64,000 bases of DNA. Source: Campylobacteraceae bacterium (lineage in GTDB: Bacteria > Campylobacterota > Campylobacteria > Campylobacterales > Arcobacteraceae). The notes beneath the pieces were generated by a model that was not told the DNA's origin, did no database searches, and saw nothing but the letters and a program-made list of their open reading frames with translations. Below, piece by piece: positions 62,977-64,000 of this stretch (position 1 is the stretch's first letter; the number at the start of each line of letters is the position of its first letter). The position numbers and the translations under genes are program-made. The stretch is from NCBI GenBank assembly GCA_013215945.1, contig JABSOM010000006.1, positions 1 to 64,000 of the forward strand, read 5' to 3'.

Positions 62977-64000
62977 ATGAAGAATAACAAAATCAAATCT
63001 TTTCATTTCACAGAAGTTATCGTACCCGCAAAAGAAGGCATGATATCAAGTAAGAGTATTAACAAACCCTTACATATGTTACCTGTGATAAAAAAAGCAA
63101 GTGATGGCTGGTCTGCACAGTTTGATGAACTTCCTAAACTAATTGTTCGAATGGAATTAGAAAATGGAATCATTGGTTTTGGTGAGTTCTATAGAGACCA
63201 TAACATGGACTTGGTTAAAAATATCGCACAATCCCTTATTGGTGTTGATTTAAGTGATTTGTCTTTAAGAAAACTTCCTATTGGTTTGTACAGAGAATAT
63301 GACGGTTTTGAGTGTTGTATTTGGGATGCTTATGCTAAATCACACGAATTAAGAGTGGTTGATTTATTAGGAGGGCCATTACAAGATAAAGTAAAAGTTG
63401 GTTCTTGGTCATCACATAGAGAAGTATCTGAAGTTGGAGCAGTTGCTAAAAATTTTGCAGATATGGGATATGACAGTATTAAGTTTAAAGCTGATTTAGA
63501 GGATGATGTAGTAGCAACATGTGAAGAGATTAAAAAAGCTGCTCCTAATATGACAGTAATTTTTGATCCCAATCAACGATGGGAAAATTTAGGTGAAACT
63601 AAAAAAATTGTAAGAGACTTAGAAAAAGTAGGAAATGTTTTTTGTTTAGAAGATCCTATGCCTTTTTGGATGATTCAAGATTATGCAAGTTTAAGAGAAT
63701 TCACAGATATAAAGATTGTTAGACATGTTTCTTTACCTTATATTTATCAAGGGCAGAGAATTCATGATGTAATTAATATTTTAAATCACAGATCAGCAGA
63801 TGGTTTTAACTTTAATGCAGGACTTGCAAAATTTCAACAACAAGATTTAATTGCAAATGCTGCAAATATGTATTCTTGGCATGGATCTGAAATTGATTTA
63901 GGTATTTTAGAAGCAATGTATATCCACCAAGTAAGTGCAACTCAAAATTGTATTTGGCCAAGTGATATTTTTGGAAGACTAATAAGAAGTCATGATTTAT
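62977..64000 (+). CDS. Enolase-superfamily sugar-acid dehydratase-like protein (cut by window end)
   Basis: At least 341 residues of a mandelate racemase/muconate lactonizing-type protein are open at the right edge. The base Lys pair is seen in SIKFKAD, and metal ligands in IFDPNQRW (Asp) and FCLEDPMP (Glu). At the place of the third acidic ligand, expected about 25 residues on, I read KIVRHVSLPY, with His and no Glu/Asp. YSWHGSEIDLGILEA provides a possible catalytic His. Context (TRAP, kdgK, eda) suggests dehydration of an aldonic or uronic acid to a 2-keto-3-deoxy acid. The ribosome site AAAGG is at good spacing. Confidence 0.75.
   Translation, partial: MKNNKIKSFHFTEVIVPAKEGMISSKSINKPLHMLPVIKKASDGWSAQFDELPKLIVRMELENGIIGFGEFYRDHNMDLVKNIAQSLIGVDLSDLSLRKLPIGLYREYDGFECCIWDAYAKSHELRVVDLLGGPLQDKVKVGSWSSHREVSEVGAVAKNFADMGYDSIKFKADLEDDVVATCEEIKKAAPNMTVIFDPNQRWENLGETKKIVRDLEKVGNVFCLEDPMPFWMIQDYASLREFTDIKIVRHVSLPYIYQGQRIHDVINILNHRSADGFNFNAGLAKFQQQDLIANAANMYSWHGSEIDLGILEAMYIHQVSATQNCIWPSDIFGRLIRSHDL

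Overview
The window is strongly A+T-rich, densely coding DNA from a member of the Campylobacterota, most likely an Arcobacteraceae (Arcobacter-type) species. This is inferred from gene content, since no rRNA gene lies inside the window. Indicators are a Wolinella-type fumarate reductase (FrdCAB with a four-His di-haem FrdC), a Campylobacter-type five-ligand iron-binding protein (FbpA), a paired dynamin-like GTPase locus like C. jejuni DLP1/DLP2, a UbiD-type menaquinone (futalosine route) decarboxylase, and a nuo operon that keeps NuoE and NuoF, which Campylobacter and Helicobacter lack. No tRNA, IS element, prophage or CRISPR array was seen.

Layout: (1) 1-2672, minus strand: a near-consensus sigma70 promoter, a hairpin and a boxA pointing out of the left edge, which I read as the leader of an rRNA operon just outside the window; behind it a trpG/pabA-like amidotransferase, a membrane glycosyltransferase and a pseudopilin. 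(2) 2780-6474: Fur box and ferric-iron ABC transporter fbpABC, ending in a bidirectional terminator shared with a UbiD-family decarboxylase. (3) 8406-9566: PatB/MalY C-S lyase. (4) 9705-24163: 14-gene complex I operon nuoA-B-CD-E-F-gltA-G-H-I-J-K-L-M-N, with citrate synthase inserted between nuoF and an unusually short nuoG. (5) 24382-27883: frdCAB behind TGTAC-type repeats. (6) 28027-33717: dynamin-like pair behind a heptanucleotide repeat, a choline-kinase-like gene, a 26-codon membrane micro-ORF and an orphan two-TM protein. (7) 33764-40410: siroheme nitrite/sulfite reductase, glycerate kinase, YgjP-like metalloprotein, PhnD-like periplasmic protein, sucCD. (8) 40411-43827: acetolactate-synthase-like enzyme and aldehyde dehydrogenase, with several inverted repeats. 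(9) 43850-53395: L,D-transpeptidase, PhyH dioxygenase, aspA with a one-domain asparaginase, thioesterase, Nudix-RecQ pair, Lon-like protease. (10) 53517-55995: flavin monooxygenase, group II truncated haemoglobin, methyltransferase. (11) 56012-64000: a sugar-acid module: GntR regulator, KDPG aldolase, KDG kinase, S24 repressor, TRAP transporter and an enolase-superfamily dehydratase cut by the window end.

How it works together: complex I, fumarate reductase, citrate synthase, succinyl-CoA synthetase and aspartate ammonia-lyase form a coherent respiratory and C4-dicarboxylate core. Aspartate from an asparaginase-like activity could feed aspA, giving fumarate for FrdCAB. The right-hand module is a plausible complete sugar-acid pathway (TRAP uptake, dehydration to 2-keto-3-deoxy acid, phosphorylation by KdgK, cleavage by Eda to pyruvate and glyceraldehyde 3-phosphate). 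That is notable in a phylum usually described as asaccharolytic. Palindromes around this module and around the als-aldehyde dehydrogenase pair point to two local regulons not yet tied to a regulator. I found no single element that is clearly a new system. The best candidates for follow-up are the repeat-tuned dynamin promoter, the als/aldehyde dehydrogenase regulon, the haemoglobin-monooxygenase pair and the micro-ORF.
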